In this document: piece after piece, positions 36,226 through 45,753 of the stretch
Position numbering within the stretch: the stretch's first letter is position 1
How the letters are laid out: each line of letters opens with the position of its first letter
Assembly (NCBI GenBank): GCA_016938875.1
Contig: JAFGTV010000008.1
Location: 124,001-188,000, forward strand
DNA: 64,000 bases
Reading direction: 5' to 3'
Source: Paracoccaceae bacterium
GTDB taxonomy: Bacteria > Pseudomonadota > Alphaproteobacteria > Rhodobacterales > Rhodobacteraceae
Position numbers and translations under genes: made by a program
The notes under the pieces: generated by a model
What the model was told of the DNA's origin: nothing
Database searches by the model: none
The model's input: the letters and a program-made list of their open reading frames with translations, nothing else

Positions 36226-37659
36226 TCAGCGCATCAGCGACAACAGCTTGTCCAGGCTGTCCTTGGCATCGCCATAGAACATGCGCGTGTTCTCTTTGTA
36301 GAACAGCGGGTTCTCGATGCCGGAATAGCCCGTGCCCTGGCCGCGTTTCGACACGAACACCTGCTTGGCCTTCCACACCTCCAGCACCGGCATGCCGGCG
36401 ATCGGGCTGTTGGGGTCGTCCTGGGCGGCCGGGTTGACGATGTCGTTCGAACCGATGACGATCGCCACATCCGTCGAGGGGAAATCCTCGTTGATCTCGT
36501 CCATTTCCAGCACGATGTCATAAGGTACGCGCGCCTCGGCCAGCAGCACGTTCATATGGCCCGGCAGGCGGCCCGCCACCGGGTGGATGGCAAAGCGCAC
36601 GGTCTTGCCCTGTTTGCGCAGATGCTCGGTCAGCACCGAGACCGAGTTTTGCGCCTGCGCCACCGCCATGCCGTATCCCGGCACGATGATGATGCTGTCG
36701 GCATCCTCCAGCGCGCTGGCCACGCCCTCGGCGTCGATGGCGATCATCTCGCCCTCGACCTCGGCGGCGGGGCCACTGGTGCCGCCGAAACCGCCCAGGA
36801 TCACGCTGATGAAGCGCCGGTTCATCGCCCGGCACATGATATAGCTCAGGATCGCACCCGAAGAGCCGACCAGCGCACCGGTCACGATCAACAGGTCATT
36901 GCCCAGCGTGAAACCGATCGCCGCCGCGGCCCAGCCCGAATAGCTGTTGAGCATGGAGACCACCACCGGCATGTCCGCGCCGCCGATCCCCATGATCAGG
37001 TGCCAGCCGATAAAGCCCGCGATCAGCGCCATGACCAGCATCGTCCAGATGCCCGCCCCGGTGAAGTAGAGCAGCCCCAGAACGATACAGGCGATCAACG
37101 CCGCAAGGTTCAGCATATGCCCGCCGGGCAGCTTTTTCGGCTTGCCGTCGATCTTGCCCGCCAGTTTGCCAAAGGCCACGACCGACCCGGTAAAGGTCAC
37201 CGCGCCGATGAAGATCCCCAAGAACACCTCGACCTTGAGGATCGCAACCTCGACGGCGGTCTTGTGCGCCAGAACCGCGGCAAAGCCGGTCAGGGCCTCG
37301 CGCTCTTCGGCGCCCATGCCGGCCAGGCCCGACAGCTCGATCTGGGCGTTCAGGCCGATGAACACGGCCGCCAGCCCGACAAAGCTGTGCAATGCCGCCA
37401 CCAACTGGGGCATTTCGGTCATCTCGACCCGGCGCGCGACCTCGTAACCGACATAACCGCCCATCGCGATGGCGGGCAGCAGCAGCCAGTAATGGCTGAT
37501 GCCAGGGCCGAAAACGGTGCCCAGAACGGCCACCGCCATACCGGCGATGCCATACCAGACCGCGCGCTTTGCGCTTTCCTGGTTGCTGAGCCCGCCAAGC
37601 GACAGGATGAACAGGACGGCTGCGGCGATATAGGCCGCGGAAACGATACCGATGGACAT
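36226..37659 (-). CDS. pntB: NAD(P) transhydrogenase subunit beta
   Basis: A 477-residue protein with eight to nine membrane helices followed by an NADP(H)-binding domain III. The C-terminal part has [14 protein letters not shown], a dinucleotide-binding motif, and [35 protein letters not shown] and [17 protein letters not shown], all conserved in PntB. With PntA it uses proton-motive force to reduce NADP+ with NADH, supplying NADPH. The start at 37659 gives the family-like [17 protein letters not shown]. It is 13 bases after pntA. Confidence 0.95.
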   Translation of the reverse strand: MSIGIVSAAYIAAAVLFILSLGGLSNQESAKRAVWYGIAGMAVAVLGTVFGPGISHYWLLLPAIAMGGYVGYEVARRVEMTEMPQLVAALHSFVGLAAVFIGLNAQIELSGLAGMGAEEREALTGFAAVLAHKTAVEVAILKVEVFLGIFIGAVTFTGSVVAFGKLAGKIDGKPKKLPGGHMLNLAALIACIVLGLLYFTGAGIWTMLVMALIAGFIGWHLIMGIGGADMPVVVSMLNSYSGWAAAAIGFTLGNDLLIVTGALVGSSGAILSYIMCRAMNRRFISVILGGFGGTSGPAAEVEGEMIAIDAEGVASALEDADSIIIVPGYGMAVAQAQNSVSVLTEHLRKQGKTVRFAIHPVAGRLPGHMNVLLAEARVPYDIVLEMDEINEDFPSTDVAIVIGSNDIVNPAAQDDPNSPIAGMPVLEVWKAKQVFVSKRGQGTGYSGIENPLFYKENTRMFYGDAKDSLDKLLSLMR

Positions 37660-37672
37660 ATCCCCTGCCCCC

Positions 37673-39244
37673 CTACGATTTCTGGAACATGGCAAGCATC
37701 CGGCGCGTAACCAGGAAGCCGCCAACGATATTGATCGTCGCGATCAGGACCGACACCGTGGCCAGGATCACCACCAGCCAGTTGCCCGACCCGATCTGCA
37801 ACAGCGCGCCCAGGATCACGATGCCCGAGATGGCGTTCGTGACCGCCATCAGCGGCGTGTGCAGCGAATGGCTGACCTTCCAGATCACCTGGAACCCGAT
37901 GAAACAGGCCAGCGCGAAAACGATGAAATGGCTCATGAAACTGGCCGGTGCATAGGCCCCGATCAGCAGCATCAACAGCCCCCCGGCGGCCAGCATGCCG
38001 ACCTGGTTGCGGGTCTGGGCCCGGAACGCGGCGATCTCGGCGGCGCGTTTCTCTTCGGGGGTCAGATCCTTGGGCTTGTCCTTTTTCGGTGCGGCGGCGA
38101 TCGCCTTTACCTTGGGCGGCGGCGGCGGGAATGTGATTTCGCCGTCATAGGTGACGGTGGCGCCGCGGATCACGTCATCCTCCATGTTGTGGGCGACCTT
38201 GCCGTCCTTTTGGGGCGTCAGATCGGCCATCATGTGGCGGATGTTGTTGGAATACAGCGTCGAGGATTGCGCCGCCATCCGGCTGGGGAAGTCGGTATAG
38301 CCGACCACCGTCACGCCGTTTTCGGTCACGATCTTCTTGTTGGGCACCGTCAGGTCGCAGTTGCCGCCCTTTTCGGCGGCCAGGTCCACGATGACCGAGC
38401 CGGGCTTCATCGCCGCGACCATATCCTCGGTCCACAGCTTGGGCGCGGGGCGGCCGGGGATCAGCGCGGTGGTGATGACGATGTCCATGTCCGGGGCCAG
38501 CTCGCGGAACTTTTCCAGCTGCTTTTCGCGGAATTCCGGGGACGAGGGCGCGGCATAGCCGCCGGTCGCGGCACCGTCCTGGGTGTCCTCGAAGTCGAGA
38601 AAGACGAACTCGGCGCCCATCGACTCGATCTGTTCGGCCACCTCGGGACGCACGTCAAAGGCGTAGGTGATCGCGCCCAGCGAGGTCGCGGTGCCGATCG
38701 CGGCCAGACCGGCCACACCCGCTCCCACGACCAGAACCTTGGCCGGGGGCACCTTGCCCGCGGCGGTCACCTGGCCGGTGAAGAAGCGGCCGAAATTGTT
38801 GCCCGCCTCGATCACCGCGCGGTAGCCCGCGATATTGGCCATCGACGACAGCGCGTCCATCTTCTGGGCGCGGGAAATGCGCGGCACCATGTCCATGGCG
38901 ATCACGTTGGCGCCGCGCTCCTTGCACAGCTCCAGCATCTCTTCGTTCTGGGCCGGCCAGAAAAAGCTGATCAGCGTCTGGCCGCGGCGCAGCTGCCCGG
39001 CCTCGGCGGTCGAGGGTTCGCGCACCTTGGCCACGACATCCACCGCCTGCCACAGCGCGGCGGCGGAATGCACGACCTCGACCCCGGCCGCCTGATAGGC
39101 GGCGTCCGACAGGCCCGCGGCGGCGCCCGCCCCGGTCTCGATCACGCAATCATAGCCCAGCTTTTGCAGCTGGAGCGCACTTTCGGGGGTCATGGCCACG
39201 CGGGCCTCGCCCTCGAAAATCTCTTTCGGTGCCCCGATTTTCAC
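37673..39244 (-). CDS. pntA: NAD(P) transhydrogenase subunit alpha
   Basis: A 523-residue full-length alpha subunit: an NAD(H)-binding domain I (about 1-385, start [20 protein letters not shown], motif [15 protein letters not shown]) followed by four C-terminal membrane helices. It is not split into PntAA/PntAB as in Rhodospirillum. A GTG start codon is used at 39244, preceded by GAGGGGA. Upstream lies a tandem repeat of TTTCAGGCGTC and a possible promoter. Confidence 0.95.
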   Translation of the reverse strand: MKIGAPKEIFEGEARVAMTPESALQLQKLGYDCVIETGAGAAAGLSDAAYQAAGVEVVHSAAALWQAVDVVAKVREPSTAEAGQLRRGQTLISFFWPAQNEEMLELCKERGANVIAMDMVPRISRAQKMDALSSMANIAGYRAVIEAGNNFGRFFTGQVTAAGKVPPAKVLVVGAGVAGLAAIGTATSLGAITYAFDVRPEVAEQIESMGAEFVFLDFEDTQDGAATGGYAAPSSPEFREKQLEKFRELAPDMDIVITTALIPGRPAPKLWTEDMVAAMKPGSVIVDLAAEKGGNCDLTVPNKKIVTENGVTVVGYTDFPSRMAAQSSTLYSNNIRHMMADLTPQKDGKVAHNMEDDVIRGATVTYDGEITFPPPPPKVKAIAAAPKKDKPKDLTPEEKRAAEIAAFRAQTRNQVGMLAAGGLLMLLIGAYAPASFMSHFIVFALACFIGFQVIWKVSHSLHTPLMAVTNAISGIVILGALLQIGSGNWLVVILATVSVLIATINIVGGFLVTRRMLAMFQKS

Positions 39245-39259
39245 GTCGTTGGTCCCCTC

Positions 39260-39283
39260 TTTCAGGCGTCTTTTTCAGGCGTC
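39260..39283 (+). repeat. Tandem 11-base repeat in the pntA leader
   Basis: TTTCAGGCGTC occurs at 39260-39270 and 39273-39283 with a period of 13, within the pntA 5' leader. It could be a regulator site or a small duplication. Confidence 0.45.
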
Positions 39284-39314
39284 GGGCCGTGGATGGGCCG
39301 CATCAGGTCGCGTT

Positions 39315-39344
39315 CTAATACCATTGCGAAATAATGTTTCACAA
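39315..39344 (-). promoter_or_regulatory. Putative promoter of pntA-pntB
   Basis: On the minus strand TTGTGA (39344-39339) and TATTAG (39320-39315) are 18 bases apart, in an AT-rich patch about 70 bases upstream of the pntA start. Confidence 0.35.
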
Positions 39345-39383
39345 GCAGATCACCACGGTTTTCCATCGTGACGTTTCCGCGCG

Positions 39384-39851
39384 TCAGATCCAGCGCCGCA
39401 CACGGGCGGCATAGGCGTCGAACTCGGCCCCGAAACGGTCGCGGATGAAGGCCTCTTCGCGCAGGATGAAGCGCCGCTCGATCACCTTGATGAAGAGCGG
39501 CACCAGGATCAGGCTGGGCAGCGCGTCCCAGATCAGGATCAGCCCCACCAGAATGCCCGCATCCGCCAGGTAGATCGGGTTGCGAGACAATCGGTACAGC
39601 CCGGTCGTCACCAGCTTGTTCGGGGTTTCGCGCGGGATCAACGAGGTGCGTTCCAGCACGAAATGCAGCGCCGCCCAGCCCGAGACCGCCAGCCCCAGCC
39701 CCACCAGCGCCATGCCCGCAAAATCGCCCACGCGACCCAGCACATGCAGCGGCAGGATCTGCGCCTGCCCCCAGGCGATGGCCGCGAACATCATCATCCA
39801 GCCCGGCGGCAGTTCGATGTAATGGATCAGCATGTGCAGCAGCCGTTTCAT
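39384..39851 (-). CDS. Isoprenylcysteine carboxyl methyltransferase-family (PEMT/ICMT-like) membrane protein
   Basis: A 155-residue membrane protein with about four helices. The C-terminal region has GLYRLSRNPIYLADAGILVG, the 'RNPxY' motif of ICMT/phospholipid methyltransferase-like proteins, followed by EEAFIRDRFGAEFDAYAARVRRWI, the usual end. Family members are poorly characterised in bacteria. The start at 39851 (MKRLLHMLIHYIELPPGW) overlaps the rhodanese stop by four bases, so the two are co-expressed. Confidence 0.8.
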   Translation of the reverse strand: MKRLLHMLIHYIELPPGWMMMFAAIAWGQAQILPLHVLGRVGDFAGMALVGLGLAVSGWAALHFVLERTSLIPRETPNKLVTTGLYRLSRNPIYLADAGILVGLILIWDALPSLILVPLFIKVIERRFILREEAFIRDRFGAEFDAYAARVRRWI

Positions 39852-40258
39852 CGTGCCATCCACCCGCTCAATCCGCCCTGCAACACCACCACGTTCTCGC
39901 GCCCCAACAGCCGGGCGGCAAAGGTGGCCTGGGCCGACAGGCTGCCGGTGTTGCAAAACAGCACGACCAGCCCCTCGGCCGGCAACGCGTCCAGCCGGGC
40001 GGGGATCTCGCGCCACTCGATGTTGATCGCGCCGGGAATCGTTTCGGCCTGGAATTGATCGGCCGAGCGGGTGTCGACAAAGGTCACGTTCGCCCTCAGA
40101 TCGGGCGTGATCTGGGCGGGCAGGATCAGGCCCGCCTCGTAGGGGGCGAAATCCATGTAATCCTGGATCGCCTCGGCCACGGGATTGTCCTGGGCCAGTG
40201 CCGGGGCCAGCGGGCCAAGCGACAGGGTCAGGGCAAACGGGACGAAAAACCGTCTCAT
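39848..40258 (-). CDS. Exported rhodanese-domain protein
   Basis: A 136-residue single-domain rhodanese with a signal peptide (MRRFFVPFALTLSLGPLAPA, cleavage near LAQDN). The domain has FVDTRSADQFQAETIPGAIN and the active-site Cys102 in LFCNTGSLSAQ, then VVVLQGGLSGW. Periplasmic rhodaneses transfer or bind sulfane sulfur. The active loop CNTGS lacks the Arg common in thiosulfate rhodaneses, so the donor is uncertain. It is coupled to the ICMT-like gene. Confidence 0.85.
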   Translation of the reverse strand: MRRFFVPFALTLSLGPLAPALAQDNPVAEAIQDYMDFAPYEAGLILPAQITPDLRANVTFVDTRSADQFQAETIPGAINIEWREIPARLDALPAEGLVVLFCNTGSLSAQATFAARLLGRENVVVLQGGLSGWMAR

Positions 40259-40386
40259 GGGGGGGATCCTTTACGCGTTGCGCCCCGTTTAGTCGCCCGC
40301 CCCGCCCGCGATCAAGCAAAAGAATTGCCCGCCCCCTTGCGCGGGCGCCCCCGAGAGGGCAACCAAGACCCAAAAGGAGCCCGCCG

Positions 40387-41580
40387 ATGACCGATTTCAC
40401 CGCGACCCGCGCGTTGTTCGACCTGCCCCCCGGGGTGATCTACCTGGACGGAAACTCGCTGGGGCCGATGCCGGTGGCCGCCGCCGCGCGCGTCGCCCGG
40501 ACCGTGACCGAGGAATGGGGCAAGATGCTGATCACCGGCTGGAACGACGCCGGCTGGATGGCGATGCCGCGCGCGCTGGGGGATCGCATCGGGCGGCTGA
40601 TCGGGGCAGAACCGGGCCAGGTCGTGCTGGGCGATACGCTGTCGATCAAGGTCTCCCAGGCGCTGGCCAGCGCGCTGGAAATGCGCCCTGACCGGCGGGT
40701 GATTCTCAGCGACAATGGCAACTTTCCCACCGATCTTTACATGGCCGAGGGGCTGGTGCGGTCGCTGGACAAGGGCCACCAGATCTGGACGGTCGATCCC
40801 GAGGCCGTCGAGGCCCATATCACCGACGATCTGGCCGTGCTGATGCTGACCGAGGTCGATTACCGCACCGGGCGGCGCCACGACATGGCGCGGCTGACCC
40901 GCGCCGCGCATGAGGCGGGCGCGCTGGTGATCTGGGACCTGGCCCATTCGGCGGGCGCGCTGCCGGTGGACCTGGCCGGGTGCGGGGCCGATTTCGGGGT
41001 GGGCTGTACCTATAAGTACCTCAATTCCGGCCCTGGCGGCCCGGCCTTTATCTACGTCGCGCCGCGCCATTCCGACACGGTTCGCCCGGCGCTGTCGGGC
41101 TGGCTGGGCCATGCCGCCCCCTTTGGGTTCGAGCCCGCCTATCGCCCCGGCGAGGGGATCGAGCGGATGCGCGTGGGCACGCCCCCGGTGCTGCAACTGG
41201 CCGCGCTGGAGGCCGCGCTGGACATCTGGGACGGGATCGACATGGCCGCCCTGCGTGCCCGCTCGATCGAGCTGAGCGAGCTGTTCATCGCCCAGGTCGA
41301 GACCCGCTGCCCCGAATTGGTGCTGGCCTCGCCGCGCGATGCGGCCCAGCGCGGCAGCCAGGTCTCGTTCCGCTTTGCCGATGGCTATGCCGCGATGCAG
41401 GCGCTGATCGCGCGCGGCGTGATCGGCGATTTCCGCGCGCCCGACATCATGCGCTTTGGCTTTGCGCCGCTTTATATCGGCGAGGCGGACGTGCGCCGCG
41501 CCGCGCACGTGCTGCAAGAGGTGATGGAGAAGCGCCTGTGGGACGATCCCGCCTACCGCACCCGCGCCGCCGTTACCTGA
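40387..41580 (+). CDS. kynU: Kynureninase
   Basis: A 397-residue PLP enzyme of fold type I that cleaves kynurenine to anthranilate and alanine (or hydroxykynurenine). It starts FDLPPGVIYLDGNSLGPMP, as kynureninases do, and has VIWDLAHSAGALPVDL and the PLP-binding Lys210 in GCTYKYLNSGPGGPAFIYV. The start follows AAAGGAG; a longer frame to 40198 is not family-like. No kynA, kynB or amino acid transporter lies beside it. A GNAT gene overlaps its end. Confidence 0.92.
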   Translation: MTDFTATRALFDLPPGVIYLDGNSLGPMPVAAAARVARTVTEEWGKMLITGWNDAGWMAMPRALGDRIGRLIGAEPGQVVLGDTLSIKVSQALASALEMRPDRRVILSDNGNFPTDLYMAEGLVRSLDKGHQIWTVDPEAVEAHITDDLAVLMLTEVDYRTGRRHDMARLTRAAHEAGALVIWDLAHSAGALPVDLAGCGADFGVGCTYKYLNSGPGGPAFIYVAPRHSDTVRPALSGWLGHAAPFGFEPAYRPGEGIERMRVGTPPVLQLAALEAALDIWDGIDMAALRARSIELSELFIAQVETRCPELVLASPRDAAQRGSQVSFRFADGYAAMQALIARGVIGDFRAPDIMRFGFAPLYIGEADVRRAAHVLQEVMEKRLWDDPAYRTRAAVT

Positions 41581-42083
41581 TCGCGCCGCGCCCGCGGCTG
41601 CGCGCCGCGCGCCCGGGCGACGGGCCAGGGGCCTATGCGGTGTTCCACGCCGCCGTGCACCAGGGCGCGGCCAGTGCCTATACCGCGGACGAACGCGCCG
41701 CCTGGGCCCCCCACGCCACCGCCCCCACACCCGCCCGGTGGGAGCAGCGCCTTTTGGCCGCCCATACGGTCGTGGCCACCCTGCGCGGCCGGATCATCGG
41801 GTTCATGACGCTGGGCGGGGACGGGCATATTGATCTGGCCTATGTCGCCCCCGACTGGATGGGGCGCGGGGTGGCGGACGCGCTATATGATGCGATCCTG
41901 CGGCTGGCGCGCGATGCCGGCATGCCCGTGCTCAGCACCGAGGCGAGCCTGCTGGCGCGCTCTTTTTTCGCCCGCCACAACTGGCGCGTGATCGCCCGGC
42001 AGAGCGTGATCCGGCACGGCGTTGCATTAACCAATTTCCGCATGGAATATGACGTTTCATCTTCCCCGGCAGGGTCGAAATGA
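41538..42083 (+). CDS. GNAT family N-acetyltransferase
   Basis: A 181-residue (from GTG at 41538) GNAT-fold protein. The acetyl-CoA region is IDLAYVAPDWMGRGVADALYDAIL, with the pyrophosphate loop near WMGRGVA, and the end has STEASLLARSFFARHNWRVI. The start overlaps kynU by 43 bases; a later non-ATG start near the kynU stop (CTG at about 41577) is possible since the first residues are basic and not family-like. The substrate is unknown. Confidence 0.75.
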   Translation: MGRSRLPHPRRRYLIAPRPRLRAARPGDGPGAYAVFHAAVHQGAASAYTADERAAWAPHATAPTPARWEQRLLAAHTVVATLRGRIIGFMTLGGDGHIDLAYVAPDWMGRGVADALYDAILRLARDAGMPVLSTEASLLARSFFARHNWRVIARQSVIRHGVALTNFRMEYDVSSSPAGSK

Positions 42084-42101
42084 CGCATATTCGTCACAGT
42101 T

Positions 42102-42181
42102 CAGCCCGCACGGTGCCACGGGCTGTATCCATTGATTTAATCGGCACTTGTTTGCGCGGCCGACTCCGGCGACAACGCCGG
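42102..42181. other. Intergenic region with two small hairpins
   Basis: CAGCCCG/CGGGCTG (42102-42125, 10-base loop) and CCGGCG-ACAA-CGCCGG (42166-42181) lie between the GNAT gene and the RTX/Hint gene. They may end the upstream transcript. Downstream, CGGAGGCAGG precedes the RTX/Hint ATG. No clear promoter was found. Confidence 0.4.
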
Positions 42182-42266
42182 GCATTGAAACGCAAACCGC
42201 ATTAACGACCACGAAAGCGGATCGGGCTAGTTTTGGCATGCCCTCAAACGATCCGCGGAGGCAGGA

Positions 42267-44486
42267 ATGGCGACGTATACAATCGAGTTCTACTCGACCA
42301 ACCCCGGGTTGATCCTGCCCACGCGCATTGGCCGAACCTTTCAGTGGACGGGGGCCGCGACCCCGACCGGCACGGCAAACATCACCGACAACGAGGCCGG
42401 ATACCAGGGCCTGACCCTCGACGACGACAGCGCCGGCGGTGAAACCGCGACGGCCGATGTCACCCTTGGCGCAACGACCTCGACCAACACCACCGTCGAT
42501 GCCGAAGCCGTCTGGACAGTGCGCGACACGGTCACCGGCGAGGTGTTCGAGGTCGCATCGCTGGACGTGGAAAACGGCGGCGCGGCGGGCGTTTACACGA
42601 TTTCCGAGGTCCCCCTTGTCGCCGGGCGCACGTACGAGGTCGTCGGATACGATTCCAACCCCGACGCGTCAGCGGGCGACGCCGCCTTCAGCTATGAGGA
42701 TTACGCGACAGGCTGGGGCGATCCCGCCGCCGACCGGGTGATCACCGGCACCACCGGCGACGACACCATCGACGCCAGCTATGCCGACGACCCACAGGGC
42801 GATCAGCCTGACGATGGCGGCGGCACCGGCACCGGCGGGCTGGAGGACGTGATCGACGGGCGCGCCGGCAACGACACCATCTCGGGCGGGGCGGGCAACG
42901 ACACGATCTATGGCGGCGCCGGCCAGGACACGATCGACGGCGGTGCAGGCGACGATACGATCTACGGCGATGGCCCCGAGGCGACCAGCACCACCGAGAT
43001 GCTGTCCTGGGATACCCTGGGCGCCAGTGGCACCGATATCAGCAGCGGCATCGTCGCCGATACCGGCGACATCCAGGTGTCGGTCAGCGTCACGCAGGGT
43101 GCGACCTTCGACTATTCGCAGCTGGCCGGGGATGCGCAGTACGTCGCCGCCGGAGAGGCCTTTGGCACCAATTCCAGCGTGTTGCTGGCCAGCTTTGGCA
43201 GCACCGGCGACGTGGCCACGCTCAACCTGGATTTCACCGCCGAAACGGGCACCGGGCTGGAAGATGCGGTCGAAAATGTCAGCTTTCGGATCAACGACGT
43301 CGACTGGCAGCCCAACGATCACCTCGATCAGATCACGGTGCGCGCCTATGATGCCGACGGCAACGAGATCACCGGCGCCGTCACCCTGACGGCGGCCGGC
43401 AGCGATACGGTCTCGGGCAACACCGTCACCGCCGACACGACCCAGGACGCCACGGATTCGGCCCAGGGCTCGGTCCTGGTCGAGATTGCCGGCCCCGTCG
43501 CCCGAATCGAGATCGACTATGAAAACATCGGCACCGGGGCCAGCGGCATCTGGGTCGGCGATGTGCAGTTCGACACCGTGCCGATCACCGGCGATGACGA
43601 CATCCTGTCGGGCGGCACCGGGGCGGACACGCTCTTTGGCGGCGCTGGCGACGATGTCCTGACCCTGGCCCAGGGCGACACCGCCACCGGCGATGCGGGC
43701 GACGACACCTTCGTGATCACCGACCTGGGCGAGGCGGGGTCCGGCACCATCACCATCGATGGCGGCGAGGACGGTGAAACCCTCGGTGACACGCTCGATT
43801 TCAATGGCCAGATGGCATCCGGCTCCCTCACGCTGGACCCTCTCGCAGACGGCGCCGGCGGGCTGGCGGGCACGGCCACGCTGGTCGACGGCACGGTGGT
43901 CAACTTCACCGGCATCGAGACGATCATCTGTTTCACGCGGGGCACGATGATCCTGACCCCCACGGGCGAACGCGCGGTGGAAACCCTGCGCCCGGGCGAC
44001 CTGGTGGTGACCGCGGACAACGGCCCGCAACCGCTGCGCTGGATCGGACAACGCACGGTTCAGGCCCAGGGCGCCGTGGCGCCGGTACGCATCCGCGCGG
44101 GGCTGTTTGGCAACCGCCGCGACCTGCTGCTCTCGCCCCAGCACCGGATGCTCTACGAGGGATACCAGGCGCAGCTTTTGTTCGGGGACCACCAGGTGCT
44201 GATCCCGGCCAGCCACCTGGTCGATCACCATCAGGTTCTCGAGGAACCGGGCGGAGAGGTGACATACCTGCACCTGCTGTTCGACCGCCACGAGATCATC
44301 TTTGCCGAAGGCGCCCGCAGCGAGAGCTTTCACCCCGGCCATGTCGGGCTGGACGCGATCATGGCCCCCGCGCGCGAGGAACTCTTTTCGATCTTCCCCG
44401 AATTGCGCGCCAGCCCCAACGCCTATGGACCGACCACGCGGCTCTGCCTCAAGCGCTACGAGGCGCAGATGCTGGGCGCCGCCTGA
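42267..44486 (+). CDS. RTX calcium-binding repeat protein with C-terminal Hint domain
   Basis: A 739-residue acidic protein without a classical signal peptide. An N-terminal beta-rich part is followed by nonapeptide RTX repeats (GGAGNDTIYGGAGQDTIDGG at about 210-232, and a second set at about 447-470). A C-terminal Hint_2 domain starts at Cys555 (CFTRGTMILTPTGERAVETL), contains LLLSPQHRMLYEG and extends to about 690. Hint domains of this kind are related to intein/hedgehog autoprocessing domains. RTX proteins usually leave by type I secretion, but no exporter genes are adjacent. No enzyme domain is seen between the repeat blocks. Function is unknown, probably a surface or secreted protein. 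Confidence 0.85.
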   Translation: MATYTIEFYSTNPGLILPTRIGRTFQWTGAATPTGTANITDNEAGYQGLTLDDDSAGGETATADVTLGATTSTNTTVDAEAVWTVRDTVTGEVFEVASLDVENGGAAGVYTISEVPLVAGRTYEVVGYDSNPDASAGDAAFSYEDYATGWGDPAADRVITGTTGDDTIDASYADDPQGDQPDDGGGTGTGGLEDVIDGRAGNDTISGGAGNDTIYGGAGQDTIDGGAGDDTIYGDGPEATSTTEMLSWDTLGASGTDISSGIVADTGDIQVSVSVTQGATFDYSQLAGDAQYVAAGEAFGTNSSVLLASFGSTGDVATLNLDFTAETGTGLEDAVENVSFRINDVDWQPNDHLDQITVRAYDADGNEITGAVTLTAAGSDTVSGNTVTADTTQDATDSAQGSVLVEIAGPVARIEIDYENIGTGASGIWVGDVQFDTVPITGDDDILSGGTGADTLFGGAGDDVLTLAQGDTATGDAGDDTFVITDLGEAGSGTITIDGGEDGETLGDTLDFNGQMASGSLTLDPLADGAGGLAGTATLVDGTVVNFTGIETIICFTRGTMILTPTGERAVETLRPGDLVVTADNGPQPLRWIGQRTVQAQGAVAPVRIRAGLFGNRRDLLLSPQHRMLYEGYQAQLLFGDHQVLIPASHLVDHHQVLEEPGGEVTYLHLLFDRHEIIFAEGARSESFHPGHVGLDAIMAPAREELFSIFPELRASPNAYGPTTRLCLKRYEAQMLGAA

Positions 44487-44601
44487 TCACCGTCTCGCGC
44501 GGGTGCGCCGCACCGCGCGCTGCGCGTCAAACACCGCACCACCCCCTCCCGTACGAAGGGCGAAAAGCGGTCGGCCCAAGGGCCGCGCCCCGCTCGGTCG
44601 C

Positions 44602-44638
44602 GACAGGGCCGCGCCCTGTCTTCTTGGTGAGAATACCC
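44602..44638. repeat. Hairpin plus dispersed intergenic motif, copy C
   Basis: GACAGGGC-CGC-GCCCTGTC (44602-44620) forms a perfect 8-bp stem. It abuts CTTCTTGGTGAGAATACCC (44620-44638), the minus-strand form of the element seen at 1406, 36052 and 49391. It sits between the convergent RTX/Hint and puuD-like genes and may act in termination. Confidence 0.5.
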
Positions 44639-44648
44639 CTGCCCGACC

Positions 44649-45424
44649 TCAGGCAGAGCGCAGCACAGGCGCCCGCGCGCCACCGGCCCAGGCGGCCACC
44701 GCCGCGCCAAAGGCCTGAAACAGCGGGCGCGAGACCGGATCGCAGGCGGCGTTGTATTCGGGGTGCCACTGTACGGCCAGCGCAAAGCCCGGCGCATCCG
44801 CCACGTAAAGCGCCTCTGGCGTGCCGTCGGGCGCATGGCCGTCGATCACGATACGTGGTCCCGGCGTCTTGATCCCCTGCCCGTGCAGCGTGTTGGTCAT
44901 CACCTCGCGCGCGCCGAGGATACGGTGGAACACGCCGCCCTCGGCCAGGGTCACCTTGTGACGCAGGGCGAATTTTTCGACAAGGTGCCGTCGGGGGGCA
45001 TGCGGTGGTTCATCCGACCCGGCAGGTCGCGGATCTCGGGGTAGAGGGTGCCGCCCATGGCGACATTGACCTCTTGAAAGCCGCGGCAGATGCCGAAAAA
45101 CGGCTGGCCGCGGTCCACCAGCGCGCGGATCAGCGGCAGGGTAATCGCATCGCGCGCCCGGTCAAAGGCGCCGTGGGCCTCGGTTTCGGGTTCGCCGTAT
45201 TCCTCGGGATGGACGTTGGGCCGCCCGCCGGTAAAGAGAAACCCGTCGAAACACTCCAGCAGTTCGGGCACCGAGACGAACCGGGGATCGGCGGGCACCA
45301 GCAGGGGCATCGCCCCGACCAGATCGGCCACCGCCTCGGAATTCATCGTGCCGCCGGCATGGGCGGGATACTCGTCGTTGATCAGGTAACTGTTGCCGAT
45401 GATGCCGACCCGGGGGCGCGCCAT
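44649..45424 (-). pseudogene. puuD: Gamma-glutamyl-GABA hydrolase-like (peptidase C26) gene with a -1 frameshift
   Basis: The first part, from ATG 45424 behind GAGGA, encodes a class I glutamine-amidotransferase-like start (MARPRVGIIGNSYLINDEYP) with catalytic Cys113 in FFGICRGFQE. At about 44975-44990, after RMNHRMPPDGT, the frame breaks: the protein would continue in the next frame as EKFALRHKVTLAEGGVFHRI and carries the catalytic His in VQWHPEY before ending at 44649. A single missing base near a run of five T restores one 250-260 residue protein. It is either a recent inactivation or a sequencing error. Intact relatives hydrolyse gamma-glutamyl-GABA. Confidence 0.82.
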
Positions 45425-45431
45425 GATATCC

Positions 45432-45635
45432 TCATTTCCGTCGTTCGCCCAACGATAGCGGGGTTTGCAGGCGGGGTGAAGGGGCCGCGCCGCGCGCCTG
45501 CGCGCCCCGGCAGCGATCCGAGCAATAGCGCACCTGCGCCCAATCGCGTGCCCATTTTTTGCGCCACACGAAAACCAGCCCGCAGGTGGCGCAGGTTTTG
45601 CGCGGCAGATCGGCCTTTTTGCGCATCTTGGCCAT
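45432..45635 (-). CDS. DUF2256 domain protein
   Basis: A 67-residue basic protein. It has [20 protein letters not shown] followed by YCSDRCRGA; the two Cys pairs (CxxC and CxxxC) suggest a small zinc ribbon and identify DUF2256. Function is unknown; homologues often sit by cryptochrome/photolyase or small metabolic genes. The start at 45635 gives [13 protein letters not shown]; longer starts add unrelated sequence. It ends 7 bases before the puuD-like start. Confidence 0.8.
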   Translation of the reverse strand: MAKMRKKADLPRKTCATCGLVFVWRKKWARDWAQVRYCSDRCRGAQARGAAPSPRLQTPLSLGERRK

Positions 45636-45753
45636 CGCACCCTCCCTGCTCAGTGGGTTGGATCTAGCCCGTGCGCCCCCATCCGACAAGCGCGCCGATC
45701 TTGCACATACCGCGCGAAAGGATAGGTCTGGACAGGAACATGAGGAGAGCCCG

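Noticed and set aside
42185-42206. CtrA-like TTAA half sites ahead of the RTX/Hint gene
   Set aside because: No complete TTAA-N7-TTAA site could be found.
42840-42970. Short tandem repeats resembling a CRISPR or satellite array
   Set aside because: The period of about 27 bases encodes RTX nonapeptides in frame; no unique spacers are present.
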